NCBI GenBank assembly: GCA_034440455.1
Contig: JAWXCB010000077.1
Coordinates: forward strand, 1-64,000
DNA: 64,000 nucleotides
Source: JAWXCB01 sp034440455
GTDB lineage: Bacteria > Bacteroidota > Bacteroidia > Chitinophagales > CAIOSU01
Reading direction: 5' to 3'
Shown: positions 52,346 through 61,138 of the stretch, in pieces
Numbering within the stretch: position 1 is the first letter of the stretch
Layout: each line of letters starts with the position of its first letter
The notes under the pieces: model-generated
Told to the model about the DNA's origin: nothing
The model's database searches: none
The model's input: the letters and a program-made list of their open reading frames with translations, nothing else
Program-made: the position numbers and the translations under genes

Positions 52346-53644
52346 TTACTGCGCTTTTTGTATCTCCCAATCCAATGGAGGTCGCACCGAACCTTTACTG
52401 ATGTCTCCGATAATATCTACATATCCCGGTTCCGGGTGGATAGTAAAATGCAATTTGTCGGATAGCCGGAAAGCCTCTGTGGAAGCAGGACTCCACTCAT
52501 TTTCCTCCACGCCAAAACGCACAAACAGATAATATCTTCCGGGAGCTAAAAAGTGGGGCGGGATGGTGCATTTAATTTCAATCATGCCGGTTTCGTCTTT
52601 CAGTTGCCGGTCAAAATCTTGTTGTGTAGAATTATTTAACAAATGACCTACCATCACCGATTGATAAAATACATCTTGTAAAAAAAAGAAAACACCAATC
52701 AGGATGCCTGATTTTTTTTTGTGAATTAAAAATTTTATCAGAATTGGATCTGCATGGAAAATCTTATCTGTTTCAGCAAGAGAATTTACTGATAAACGAT
52801 GAATAGTCAAGTTATCGTTTCCTGGAGCAGTTTGGTTATTCCATTCCAACTGAACGGTGTTCTTAATTTCCTCCTGAGGAGAAGGATGGTTATTTTCTTT
52901 ATCATTTTCCTCTTTCTGCAATTCATATTTTTCACGATGCATTTCAAAATAATCGCCTAAGATGTCAGAAGGGAGTCCTATTTCTTTTATGCGACCCTTC
53001 TCTAACCAAATACATTTATTGCTCAATTCCAAAATCTCCATCCTGTCATGTGAAACAAATAAGATTGTTTTACCGCTGCCGGCAAACATTTTAAGTAACT
53101 CCTGACATTTTAAACGAAATCCTTCGTCACCTACTGAAAGCACTTCATCTAAAATCAGAATATCAGATGACAGATGGAAAGCCATGGAAAAAGCTAAACG
53201 CAAAAACATTCCGCTTGAGTAGAATTTAACAGGCTGGTCAAAGAAGTCGCCAATTTCACTAAATCGCTTTATTTTATCGTAATAGACTTCGAATTCATTC
53301 CGCTTTATTTTTTCAATTCTTAACTGGATAGTGATATTTTCTCTGCCTGTTAAATCGGGATGAAAATTATTTCCGATTTCAAGGATGGAAGTAACGGAAC
53401 CATAGAAGCGGGCTTCTCCTGAAGTAGGTTTGACAATTTGACTTAGAATTTTCAGCAGTGTGGTTTTTCCGGAGCCATTGCTTCCAATAATTCCGACAAC
53501 ATCTCCCTTGTGCAGCGTAAAAGAAATATCCTTTAAAGCTAAAAATGAATTTTCAGCAGCAGTTGAATCCTCGCTGCCATTAACTATTTTATACTTCTTT
53601 GAAATTTGCTTAACCTCAATAGCAACGTCTTTCTTTTCATTCAT
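52346..53644 (-). CDS. ABC transporter ATPase with C-terminal substrate-recognition domain (Wzt-like)
   Basis: A 432-residue ATPase. Residues about 1-245 form the ABC domain: Walker A IIGSNGSGKTTLLK, signature YSSGMFLRLAFSMAFHLSSD, Walker B ILILDEVLSVGDEGF. After a charged linker (KEENDKENNHPS) comes a beta-rich domain of about 160 residues (HRLSVNSLAETDKIFHADPI, APGRYYLFVRFGVEENEWSP) typical of Wzt proteins that read the end of the exported glycan. It shares an operon with H-K (ATGA overlap with H) and most likely pairs with the permease at 43888. Confidence 0.85.
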   Translation of the reverse strand: MNEKKDVAIEVKQISKKYKIVNGSEDSTAAENSFLALKDISFTLHKGDVVGIIGSNGSGKTTLLKILSQIVKPTSGEARFYGSVTSILEIGNNFHPDLTGRENITIQLRIEKIKRNEFEVYYDKIKRFSEIGDFFDQPVKFYSSGMFLRLAFSMAFHLSSDILILDEVLSVGDEGFRLKCQELLKMFAGSGKTILFVSHDRMEILELSNKCIWLEKGRIKEIGLPSDILGDYFEMHREKYELQKEENDKENNHPSPQEEIKNTVQLEWNNQTAPGNDNLTIHRLSVNSLAETDKIFHADPILIKFLIHKKKSGILIGVFFFLQDVFYQSVMVGHLLNNSTQQDFDRQLKDETGMIEIKCTIPPHFLAPGRYYLFVRFGVEENEWSPASTEAFRLSDKLHFTIHPEPGYVDIIGDISKGSVRPPLDWEIQKAQ

Positions 53645-55377
53645 GCTTCAATTATAGAAGAATTTAAAATTATTTTCAGTTCTTCCTTTGGCAATTTAGT
53701 TAAGTAGTTCTTGAATGTTCCTTTATATTCTCCTGTAAGATGCTTGCTGTTTCCATCCCAATCATCAGCCATGTAATAATTATGAGATTCTTCCGATACG
53801 TCAATGGAGCCTTCTTCCATTTTTTCGCTGAAGAAACTATAGTATTGAGACGCAAAATGAGTCAAGCGGAAAGTAAAGCAAAGTCTGTCTATGCTTGTAT
53901 TGTTCGCTGTTGAATTATGGAGCAGATTGTTGTCAAACACAACTGCTTGTCCCGCCTTTAGCGTCATTGGAACCTCATACTGTCTTAGCCATTCTGTATG
54001 GTGATTATGATATCCTCCAAAAGAAGACCCGAAAACAGCTCTATTTACCTTGTGACTTAATGGGATAATTGTAAGCGCGCCATTGTTGCTATCCACAGCT
54101 ATCAATGGCACCCAAATTGCATAATGCGGTTCCAGTTGATGATTAAGCAAAAGTGTGCTGTCTGCATGAAGATCAATATCGCCAGAGGTAAAAGCTTTTT
54201 TAGTATAAAACTGAGAAACAGGTATAATAAATTCTTTAAAATATTTTCTTAAAGGCGCGTCAACATTTGCAACTATAAAATTATGCATCTGCTTTTTCAA
54301 AACTGCATCGGTGTCCTGAAGCGTTGTGAATCTGCCGGGTGTTCTGTCCAGATTTCCAAAGTGGAGATTATACTCTTTTTTGAAAAGATCTATTGTTGCC
54401 AAATCTAACAAGTCAATTACTGCATAGCCCTCTTGATTTAACTTCTGCTCTAAATCACTGCCAACCGTTACATGCAACTGTTTTAATTGTGCGGCATTCA
54501 CTTTTCCAACTTTATTCCGGTAGTGGACTATTAAATCCGCTGAACCGACTTCTTCGTTCTTTGTTGGACAAATTGCTTTTGTGTCGAAGAGAGTTAAACT
54601 TTCATCAATGATTCCTTTTTCAAGCGCTTGCAAGTGGGTGATTAATTTCTCTCCGGTAATCGCATAAAGTTCAGTGCGTTCCTGTTCAGCGTTTTTGTGG
54701 AAATAATAAGTAGGCGCGCTGTTTTCTACATAATTTGCAATCACTGCAATCCGGTCGCTATCAGTTGTGTTTGGATGAGAAGCGTGAAATAATCCGTTGT
54801 GATAAATCAGCGCATTTCCCGGAGGCACAATGATGTCCGTAATCAACTGCTTCAATTTTTCCTCGCTGCGAATCACCGGAATACCATAGCTTCCTGAGCG
54901 GTAGTTGCCCAAAAACCGGTGACTGCCGGGCATAACGAATATGCCGCCATTTGTAGGGCAAGCAAGTTGTAAAGGAATCCAAACCTGATAACTTCTGTGC
55001 TTTGATTCATCCACAATATTCCAATCCTGATGCAGCGAGAATTCTTTATTTACATGCGCTCCTTTTACCACAAAATGACCGATGAAGAAGGTGAACCCGG
55101 GTAGGATGCGCTGAATGCTTTCGTTTACAATGTTTTTTATTTCACTGTTTATTTTCAGACTTTGCTCTATCGGGTTTGAATTGTGAGAGGAATAGAGTTG
55201 TTCAATTATTTTCGAGCCGAAATTTTCCTGATAAAGAGAACGCAATTTTTCTATTTGCTCGTCATCAAAAACCTTTAACGTGCAAAACCCTAAGCTATCA
55301 AGCGCTTCTAAACAGGGATGATAAATAGTTTCTGAATGATTTGTATCCATGTTCAACAGGTGATTTATTGTTGTCAT
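53641..55377 (-). CDS. Double-domain PhyH-type oxygenase, paralogue H (fusion)
   Basis: A 578-residue protein with two PhyH domains. Domain 1 has LHQDWNIVDES, MPGSHRFL and LFHASHPNTTDSDRIAVIAN. Domain 2 (from about 300) has LHADSTLLLNHQ (no VDE, but HxD kept), IPLSHKVN and LLHNSTANNTSIDRLCFTFR. Its fusion point is different from that of B, so the fusion arose separately. The start at 55377 overlaps I by 80 bases. The Met at 55350 gives an N-terminus more like the paralogues. It ends in an ATGA overlap with the Wzt-like gene. Confidence 0.85.
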   Translation of the reverse strand: MTTINHLLNMDTNHSETIYHPCLEALDSLGFCTLKVFDDEQIEKLRSLYQENFGSKIIEQLYSSHNSNPIEQSLKINSEIKNIVNESIQRILPGFTFFIGHFVVKGAHVNKEFSLHQDWNIVDESKHRSYQVWIPLQLACPTNGGIFVMPGSHRFLGNYRSGSYGIPVIRSEEKLKQLITDIIVPPGNALIYHNGLFHASHPNTTDSDRIAVIANYVENSAPTYYFHKNAEQERTELYAITGEKLITHLQALEKGIIDESLTLFDTKAICPTKNEEVGSADLIVHYRNKVGKVNAAQLKQLHVTVGSDLEQKLNQEGYAVIDLLDLATIDLFKKEYNLHFGNLDRTPGRFTTLQDTDAVLKKQMHNFIVANVDAPLRKYFKEFIIPVSQFYTKKAFTSGDIDLHADSTLLLNHQLEPHYAIWVPLIAVDSNNGALTIIPLSHKVNRAVFGSSFGGYHNHHTEWLRQYEVPMTLKAGQAVVFDNNLLHNSTANNTSIDRLCFTFRLTHFASQYYSFFSEKMEEGSIDVSEESHNYYMADDWDGNSKHLTGEYKGTFKNYLTKLPKEELKIILNSSIIEA

Positions 55378-56215
55378 TAAGTTGATTTGCCCACTCTAAG
55401 AAATCAGCAGCCTCAACGGGCGAGAAATCATATTCAAATGTTTCTATGAGCGCGGCATTTGCAGGACGCTCTCCGCCTTTTAAATTGACGAAATCCGTTA
55501 AGGTCATTGCGTATTTTTCTACCTTATTTTTCGGATTGCCTTCCGGCAAAAAATAATGAAGTATCTCCGCATCTTCCGGCACCATCGCTAAAATAGCGGC
55601 TACTCTAACTTGCTCTGATAAGTTGGGATAGGAGGCGTGTATGCACGCATGATTAAGCACAACGCATTCCCCGATTTCGGTAGTAACATCTGTAAAATAG
55701 GTTGGAATCAGTGAGGCAACGCTTTCATATTTCCATGGATAAGAAGGCAGCGGACGTATCGTGTCGCGCAGGCGATGGCTGCCTTTCAGAAACCGCAGGC
55801 ATCCGTTGGCTTTGCTTGTGGGCGTAGTCGCAACCCAAATATTGAAGGAGTAGTATTTGCGCTCATCTACAAAGCGCAAGTCCTGATGTGGTCCCAGCGC
55901 GGAAGCCTCACAGGATTGTTTGAGCAGGTAATTAGCCGCTATCGTTTTGTAGCGATGGAAATGTTTGTCAATTTCTTCAAACATCACTTGCTTAATAAAC
56001 GCATCAGCGCTGGCTATCAGCGCGGCATTATCCGTGTCGTTGGTGGCATGAAATTTTTTTTTGTCAATCACCGTTTCATGCGCGCCCTGAGTATTGAAAT
56101 AAAAATCATGCAGCCGCTTTACCTGTTCTTCTGAGAACAAGCGAAATTTCACAAAACCATTCTCATCAAATTCGTTTTGCAGTTTTTCATCGCGGAATAC
56201 GCTAGGCTTTTTCAT
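55298..56215 (-). CDS. PhyH-type Fe(II)/2OG oxygenase, paralogue I
   Basis: A 305-residue protein, MKKPSVFRDEKLQNEFDENG at the start. Active-site residues: PHQDLRFVDERKYYS, LKGSHRLR and CIHASYPNLSEQVRVAAILA, complete. The region VATTPTSKANGC replaces the more usual VPLVDxxxENG of the plus-strand paralogues, a feature shared in part with J and K, so the minus-strand operon genes are a subgroup. It overlaps the upstream gene J by four bases (ATGA). Confidence 0.85.
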   Translation of the reverse strand: MKKPSVFRDEKLQNEFDENGFVKFRLFSEEQVKRLHDFYFNTQGAHETVIDKKKFHATNDTDNAALIASADAFIKQVMFEEIDKHFHRYKTIAANYLLKQSCEASALGPHQDLRFVDERKYYSFNIWVATTPTSKANGCLRFLKGSHRLRDTIRPLPSYPWKYESVASLIPTYFTDVTTEIGECVVLNHACIHASYPNLSEQVRVAAILAMVPEDAEILHYFLPEGNPKNKVEKYAMTLTDFVNLKGGERPANAALIETFEYDFSPVEAADFLEWANQLNDNNKSPVEHGYKSFRNYLSSLFRSA

Positions 56216-57105
56216 GTGACGCTTCGCTCAGAGTGCTTGAATAGATTTAAAACGGAGTTGATGATTGATGAGCGACTCCCCATGTTTTTCTTTAAGAGCG
56301 CATTGAATTCATCGGGCTTTAATTGCTTAAAGTCATGGTTTATTTCATTCTGAAAAATGCCTTTCAAAGGCGGGCATCCTTTTTTAAAATGCAGAAACGC
56401 TTCTTTTGTCATTCCGAATTTTTGTACAACATTCTTGCGGATATCCGGAAGATAAAAGTGGAGCAGCTCCGCCTCATTCTGATATGCCGCAATTACTGCG
56501 GCTACTCTGGGCGTATTTGTTTCATTTGAAAATGAACCGTGAACCACCGCATGATTAAAAATAATTGCTTCCCCGGCTTTCATCGGATAAGATTCCGAGT
56601 GTTGCTTGATTTCATCAATTACATTTTCATAACACCACTTATAGTCGTGCGTGGGTCTTAACGTATCTGTAAACGCATGACTTCCTTTTAGCAGATACAT
56701 GCAGCCATTCTCTTTATTTGTGTCCTGTAGGGCTACCCAAATATTTACAGACACATACTTTGTTTCATCTACAAAAGTGATATCCTGATGCGGTGAAGTT
56801 TCAGATTCCGGAACGGGCATTTTTACCAAATAGTTGCCGAAAAGCAAATTGTAATTCACTAAGTACTTATCAATTGCAGGCGATATCACTTTCTGTAGCA
56901 TATTGTCCACTTGCATTATCAGGGCAGCATCATTTGAGTGACTGGTTGTAATATATGGGATATTAATTTTTTCATGCGAATCAGAAACGGTTTTGTAAGC
57001 AGTCATCAATTCATTTACTTCTGCCAGAGTCAGTAAGGTGACTTTTACAAAGCCATTTTTTTCAAATCCGCTTTGAAGCTCTGCCGATTTAAATAATGGT
57101 TTCAT
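56212..57105 (-). CDS. PhyH-type Fe(II)/2OG oxygenase, paralogue J
   Basis: A 297-residue protein, MKPLFKSAELQSGFEKNGFV at the start. Iron and 2OG residues: PHQDITFVDET, LKGSHAFT and VVHGSFSNETNTPRVAAVIA. It shares VNIWVALQDTNKENGC with K (VNVWVALQDTDKKNGN in that protein), so J and K are the closest pair by these motifs. Both ends overlap neighbours by four bases, showing a tightly coupled operon. Confidence 0.85.
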   Translation of the reverse strand: MKPLFKSAELQSGFEKNGFVKVTLLTLAEVNELMTAYKTVSDSHEKINIPYITTSHSNDAALIMQVDNMLQKVISPAIDKYLVNYNLLFGNYLVKMPVPESETSPHQDITFVDETKYVSVNIWVALQDTNKENGCMYLLKGSHAFTDTLRPTHDYKWCYENVIDEIKQHSESYPMKAGEAIIFNHAVVHGSFSNETNTPRVAAVIAAYQNEAELLHFYLPDIRKNVVQKFGMTKEAFLHFKKGCPPLKGIFQNEINHDFKQLKPDEFNALLKKNMGSRSSIINSVLNLFKHSERSVT

Positions 57106-57995
57106 ACAGATGCTTCAGTTCTGAACACGTTTTTGATCTTTTGAAAGTAATTGGCAAGCCGTCCCCTGTCTGCGCCAACTTTTTTGATGAAATCTTCCTT
57201 AGTGATTTCAGGAAAAGTAAACGAAATATATTGCTTAAATGATTTGCTGTCGGGTTTGCCGTCTTTCGGCATGGAAATAAAAATATCCAGATCTAAGTGA
57301 TATTGTTCTATTTTGTCTTTTACGGCATTTCTCTCCTTATAGTACAACAGCCATTCTGCATTTTTAGAACAAATAAGCAGGGTGGCAGCTAATCTTAATT
57401 GACCGGATAAATTTTCAGTAGCACCGTGTATCGTGGCATTATTAAAAATTACCGCCTCGCCTTTTTTTAAGGGTACATGCACTGCCATTTCTGCAAGGGA
57501 ATCATTGAAACTTGCGTAATAGTTTGGAGTTTCTGGTACAATTCTCAGCGATTTAACTGCATGGTTTGACCCTCTGATAAAATAGAGATTCCCATTTTTT
57601 TTATCGGTATCCTGAAGCGCTACCCAAACATTTGCGCTACAGTATTTTGTTTCATCAACAAAAGTAGGATCCTGATGTGCGCCTGTGGCAGAACCAGCGC
57701 TCGGTTCTTTTATATGAAAGCACCCGACTAAGGATTCAAAGTCATTCAGAATTTTTTCCAGTTCGGGGACATAAACTGACTTAATAGTTGAATCAACCTG
57801 ATAAATCAAATCAGCATTTGCGGTTTCAGTTGTGGTGTGATGAAGAGACGCTACAGTTGCATGTTGTTGCAGTGTATTCTGAAATAGCTCCACTAATTTG
57901 TCAACCTGACTATCCTTGAGCAGGGGAATTTTTACAAATCCATTTCTCTCAAATAAGGATTGCAAGTGTTTGTTTTTAAAAAGAGGCTGAACCAT
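57102..57995 (-). CDS. PhyH-type Fe(II)/2OG oxygenase, paralogue K
   Basis: A 297-residue protein, MVQPLFKNKHLQSLFERNGF at the start. Residues: AHQDPTFVDET, IRGSNHAV (Asn-His in place of the usual Ser-His-Lys) and TIHGATENLSGQLRLAATLL. It is the first gene of the minus-strand operon K-J-I-H-wzt. The region in front is shared with the divergent 2OG oxygenase gene, where I could not place a convincing minus-strand promoter. Confidence 0.85.
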   Translation of the reverse strand: MVQPLFKNKHLQSLFERNGFVKIPLLKDSQVDKLVELFQNTLQQHATVASLHHTTTETANADLIYQVDSTIKSVYVPELEKILNDFESLVGCFHIKEPSAGSATGAHQDPTFVDETKYCSANVWVALQDTDKKNGNLYFIRGSNHAVKSLRIVPETPNYYASFNDSLAEMAVHVPLKKGEAVIFNNATIHGATENLSGQLRLAATLLICSKNAEWLLYYKERNAVKDKIEQYHLDLDIFISMPKDGKPDSKSFKQYISFTFPEITKEDFIKKVGADRGRLANYFQKIKNVFRTEASV

Positions 57996-58040
57996 TTTTG
58001 CTTACTCTTTTGAGTACCTAAACACTTATTGCGCCAAGGC

Positions 58041-58068
58041 TTGGGAAGATTAAAATTAGTTAAGTTTG
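58041..58068 (+). promoter_or_regulatory. Candidate promoter of the gene at 58120
   Basis: TTG (58041-58043), 17 bases, then TAAGTTTG (58061-58068), a perfect -7 element of the Bacteroidota type. The ATG follows 51 bases after the -7 box. Confidence 0.5.
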
Positions 58069-58119
58069 GCTTAGAAACTGTTGACTTAGGTCACTAATTA
58101 TCGCCAAACAAAAGTTCAA

Positions 58120-58992
58120 ATGATTGAAACGCCACGCATATTTGGTTCGGATGTTTTCTTCAAGTTTATTGAAGTTCCCTTCGCAAATATTGAACAAGCC
58201 GGTTCATTGGTACATCAGATAAAAAGCAAAGAGATTGCAGGTTTTATAATGAAAAGTGTTTTCAAGCCTGATCAGATTAGCCAAATCAAAGACTTTCTGG
58301 GAAAATTATCGGAGAGCGAATTTATGCCTACCCCTTCAGGGAAAATTTTTCCAGCGCCATTTGCCATCATTACTGACACGGAGCAAATGCTGGATACTTA
58401 TTATTCCAAACTTTCAATCCTTGATGATTACAAAAGGAGCAATCCTGCACTTAAAACTTTAACAGATACGCTGGATTTATTTTTCAAAAGCGTTGCAAAC
58501 AACTATCAGGTCAGCATTCCCATTAACAAAATAAAAAATACAGAAGTCGCACCGGGAACATTCAGGCTATTCTATCCTAATAGAGGAGGGTTGCATGTTC
58601 ATTGCGGTAATTTGTTTCAAGCACAATCTATGTTTTATTACTCACTAATAAAAAATGACATAGATATGGATGACCAACTAAGTTATTTTGTAGTGTTGCA
58701 GCAATCCGAGACAGGAGGAGAATTAACATTATATGATATGTTGTGGGAGAGAGCAAAGCGTAAAGAAAGTCCTGAAAACAACGAGTTTATTATAGATGAC
58801 TCGGGGAGTCCTATTTATATAAAGGATATGAAGAGTTTTGCGGTAAAACCTGTACCTGGTGATATTCTTGTATTTTCAGGTGGTCCAATATGGCATCGGG
58901 TAGAAGATATAACAGGAACGATTCCAAGAATTACATTTGGAGGTTTCCTAAATTTCTCTAAGGATAACAAAGAGCTTTTCTACTGGTCATAA
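58120..58992 (+). CDS. Non-PhyH 2OG-Fe(II) oxygenase-like protein (HxH variant)
   Basis: A 290-residue protein unrelated by motif to the array members. The central double-stranded beta-helix shows FRLFYPNRGGLHVHCGN near 155-170, with His-Val-His where an HxD would be expected, then SETGGELTLYD near 205, and WHRVEDITGTIPRITFGGF near 265 with the distal His and Arg spaced as in prolyl-4-hydroxylase-type enzymes. So iron could be held by three His, or the protein is not catalytic. It is transcribed between paralogues K and L, and its 3' end overlaps L by six bases. Confidence 0.65.
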   Translation: MIETPRIFGSDVFFKFIEVPFANIEQAGSLVHQIKSKEIAGFIMKSVFKPDQISQIKDFLGKLSESEFMPTPSGKIFPAPFAIITDTEQMLDTYYSKLSILDDYKRSNPALKTLTDTLDLFFKSVANNYQVSIPINKIKNTEVAPGTFRLFYPNRGGLHVHCGNLFQAQSMFYYSLIKNDIDMDDQLSYFVVLQQSETGGELTLYDMLWERAKRKESPENNEFIIDDSGSPIYIKDMKSFAVKPVPGDILVFSGGPIWHRVEDITGTIPRITFGGFLNFSKDNKELFYWS

Positions 58993-59802
58993 TTTCTTTA
59001 TAATTGACCTATTTACCAATTCTGCTTCTGTAATGATATGGTGCGTATAGTTTATTCTTCTTTCTTCGGGTAAATCAGGATTACCACGAATGGCTACGGT
59101 TTTCAAAGTTCTTAATAAAGTAGCATCATCTAAGCAGAATACTTTTACTTCATCGGTTGCCTCTCCTTGTTGGAAATAAAGAAAAGGAGCAGATTTAGGC
59201 AGTAGGGTAGCTGTAACAATCACGCGATGTTTGGAGGAAAGATTGGGAGAAGAACCATGAAAAATTGCCGGATGAAATACGAGTACCTGACCTTTCTTTA
59301 AAGTAACTGAGATAATTTGCTCAGATGAAAAAATTTTGCTGCTTATTCTCGCAGTTGGAAGCGAAGCCGACCGCAGATTATCAAACCATAAATGACTTCC
59401 CGGTAAAAAAAACATTGCGCCATTTTCTTCTGTGATGTCTGTTAAAGGAATCCAGATATTATACGCGCTGTGCTTTTTCTCATCGGTATAGCACCAGTCT
59501 TGGTGTAGCAATAGTTCATCTGGAGTATTAGCGGGTTTTACAAGAAACGATTCTGTCACTGTTCTGTAGTCTGTGAAGTTTGCTTCATAGAAGGAATGCA
59601 GAATTTTTTTGAAATGCTGACAGATGCTTTTGTTTTGTTCAAAATCGTTTTCAAGCAGGCTGTAATAAAAATGGGGATGTGAAATTTTGAAATGAGCGCG
59701 AATGAAGGAATGCAGTTGTTCTGTCTCCTCAATCAGATTTGCATCTATCACGGCAAAGCCGGCTTTAGAAATTTCCTGAAATAGTTCCGCGCTTTTAAAC
59801 AT
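58987..59802 (-). CDS. PhyH-type Fe(II)/2OG oxygenase, paralogue L
   Basis: A 271-residue protein, the shortest of the array (MFKSAELFQEISKAGFAVID). Motifs: LHQDWCYTDEK (Thr for Val), LPGSHLWF and IFHGSSPNLSSKHRVIVTAT. All iron and 2OG ligands are kept. It is transcribed alone on the minus strand at the far end of the cluster, away from the other minus-strand operon, with the unrelated oxygenase between. A separate promoter is likely but was not found. Confidence 0.85.
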   Translation of the reverse strand: MFKSAELFQEISKAGFAVIDANLIEETEQLHSFIRAHFKISHPHFYYSLLENDFEQNKSICQHFKKILHSFYEANFTDYRTVTESFLVKPANTPDELLLHQDWCYTDEKKHSAYNIWIPLTDITEENGAMFFLPGSHLWFDNLRSASLPTARISSKIFSSEQIISVTLKKGQVLVFHPAIFHGSSPNLSSKHRVIVTATLLPKSAPFLYFQQGEATDEVKVFCLDDATLLRTLKTVAIRGNPDLPEERRINYTHHIITEAELVNRSIIKKL

Positions 59803-59944
59803 AAACTACGCATGCAAAGTAAACCATTTCAGTTATTTTGTTCTTTGAAGCATTCAATGCCCTGTGTAAAAAGAATTTAGAATGAGTTGAGACTCAAAAG
59901 TTGATGCTAAATAAACAGAACGAACGCTTAGTTTTAAGGTTTGC

Positions 59945-61138
59945 ATGTTTTCAAAAAGAAAAATTCTGTTTGTTCTATTCTTTGTCGCACTTGCGGCTGT
60001 AATCATTTTGCCTTTTTCCAATTGCAACAGACATTCATCTGACGTTTATCATGGCTTTTTAGAAAGCGGTGAATTCAAAAAAATGGACAGAACGGAACAA
60101 ACGCTGAAGTGCGCTTCTTGTCATCCGCAGGAGTATGCAAATGAAATGAAGGGTCCGCATTCCTATGCTTACAAAAGTTTAGTGGAGCACAAAGCCTTTG
60201 TGAACAGCAGCAGTTACCAGTGTGTTTTTTATACTGCGCACGTAAACCGGTCATATGAAAACTGCATGGGATGTCATGCTCCGCAAAATCTGTATGAAAC
60301 GCTGCTCAAGGATAGCTTGAATCAGCCCTTGCGGTTAGCTGAAAATCTTTTACAGGAAGCGCATCCGCGACCGCTCACGCGCGAGGGCGATGCGCAACGA
60401 GTCACCGGTGTTGACTGCATGAATTGTCATGTGAATGGCGGGCAGATAGTTTCACAAAAACACAATTTTAAGGCAGAGGATAGCATAGCCGCACTACAAA
60501 CGATACCTGTGTTGACGATCAACAATATAAACTGCTACCTCTGTCATTTTGATGCGGTGCGTAACTTCAATTCCGATATAGCAATAAAACAAACCGGTTC
60601 CGCACTCTGCATGAATTGCCATCAGGAGCATGACGCGCAAGGCGAAGGTACCCATTATTTTTATTGGCAGCATGATGCCGCAGACAAACAGAATCCCAAG
60701 CCTGCTTTGCTGGTGGATGATTTTCATTTTGAAGCGTATGAGAAAAATAAAACCGGAGTAATTACATGGATTAACACCATCATGCCTCATAAAATAAGTC
60801 CCGGACCTGAAATAGTCTTATTCTGCGATGTGCTTGACAAGGACTCTGCCGTACTGGGAAGCAAAACCATCCGTATTAATAAGAAAAAGGAATTTGACAA
60901 AGAGATGTACCCAAACCTTGAAAATAATTATTTGGCAGGCATTGAGGGAGATGATGTTCCACTTCATGGTGAAGCCATCGAATATCAATTCCCGCTGCAA
61001 AGAGCCGAAGATGCAGCATTTTTTAGAATCTCCTTTATGCACAAATCACAATACTGGTTTCCGGATTCGCTTGGAAAAGTCAGTTTAGTTAAAACTTACG
61101 CTTATGAAAAAGAGAAGCAGGTTTTACCTGTTCAATAA
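59945..61138 (+). CDS. Pentahaem c-type cytochrome, exported lipoprotein
   Basis: A 397-residue protein with an N-terminal hydrophobic segment (ILFVLFFVALAAVIILPFSN) ending at Cys, a lipobox-like site. Five CxxCH motifs follow: CASCHPQ, CMGCHAP, CMNCHVNGG, CYLCHFD and CMNCHQE, in the first about 230 residues, with a beta-rich C-terminal domain. The layout resembles the cytochrome c554/NapC-linked family of electron carriers. Its partner is unknown. It lies next to the oxygenase array, but no link to it is visible. Confidence 0.85.
   Translation: MFSKRKILFVLFFVALAAVIILPFSNCNRHSSDVYHGFLESGEFKKMDRTEQTLKCASCHPQEYANEMKGPHSYAYKSLVEHKAFVNSSSYQCVFYTAHVNRSYENCMGCHAPQNLYETLLKDSLNQPLRLAENLLQEAHPRPLTREGDAQRVTGVDCMNCHVNGGQIVSQKHNFKAEDSIAALQTIPVLTINNINCYLCHFDAVRNFNSDIAIKQTGSALCMNCHQEHDAQGEGTHYFYWQHDAADKQNPKPALLVDDFHFEAYEKNKTGVITWINTIMPHKISPGPEIVLFCDVLDKDSAVLGSKTIRINKKKEFDKEMYPNLENNYLAGIEGDDVPLHGEAIEYQFPLQRAEDAAFFRISFMHKSQYWFPDSLGKVSLVKTYAYEKEKQVLPVQ

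Noticed and set aside
57996..58119. Minus-strand promoter for the K-J-I-H-wzt operon
   Set aside because: Only partial matches to the -7 element (such as TAATTTTA without a TTG at the right distance) were seen, so none is listed.
44922..59802. Biosynthetic cluster with NRPS, PKS or halogenase
   Set aside because: No carrier, adenylation or ketosynthase motifs are present. Halogenase HxG/HxA motifs are also absent, since nearly all sites are HxD.
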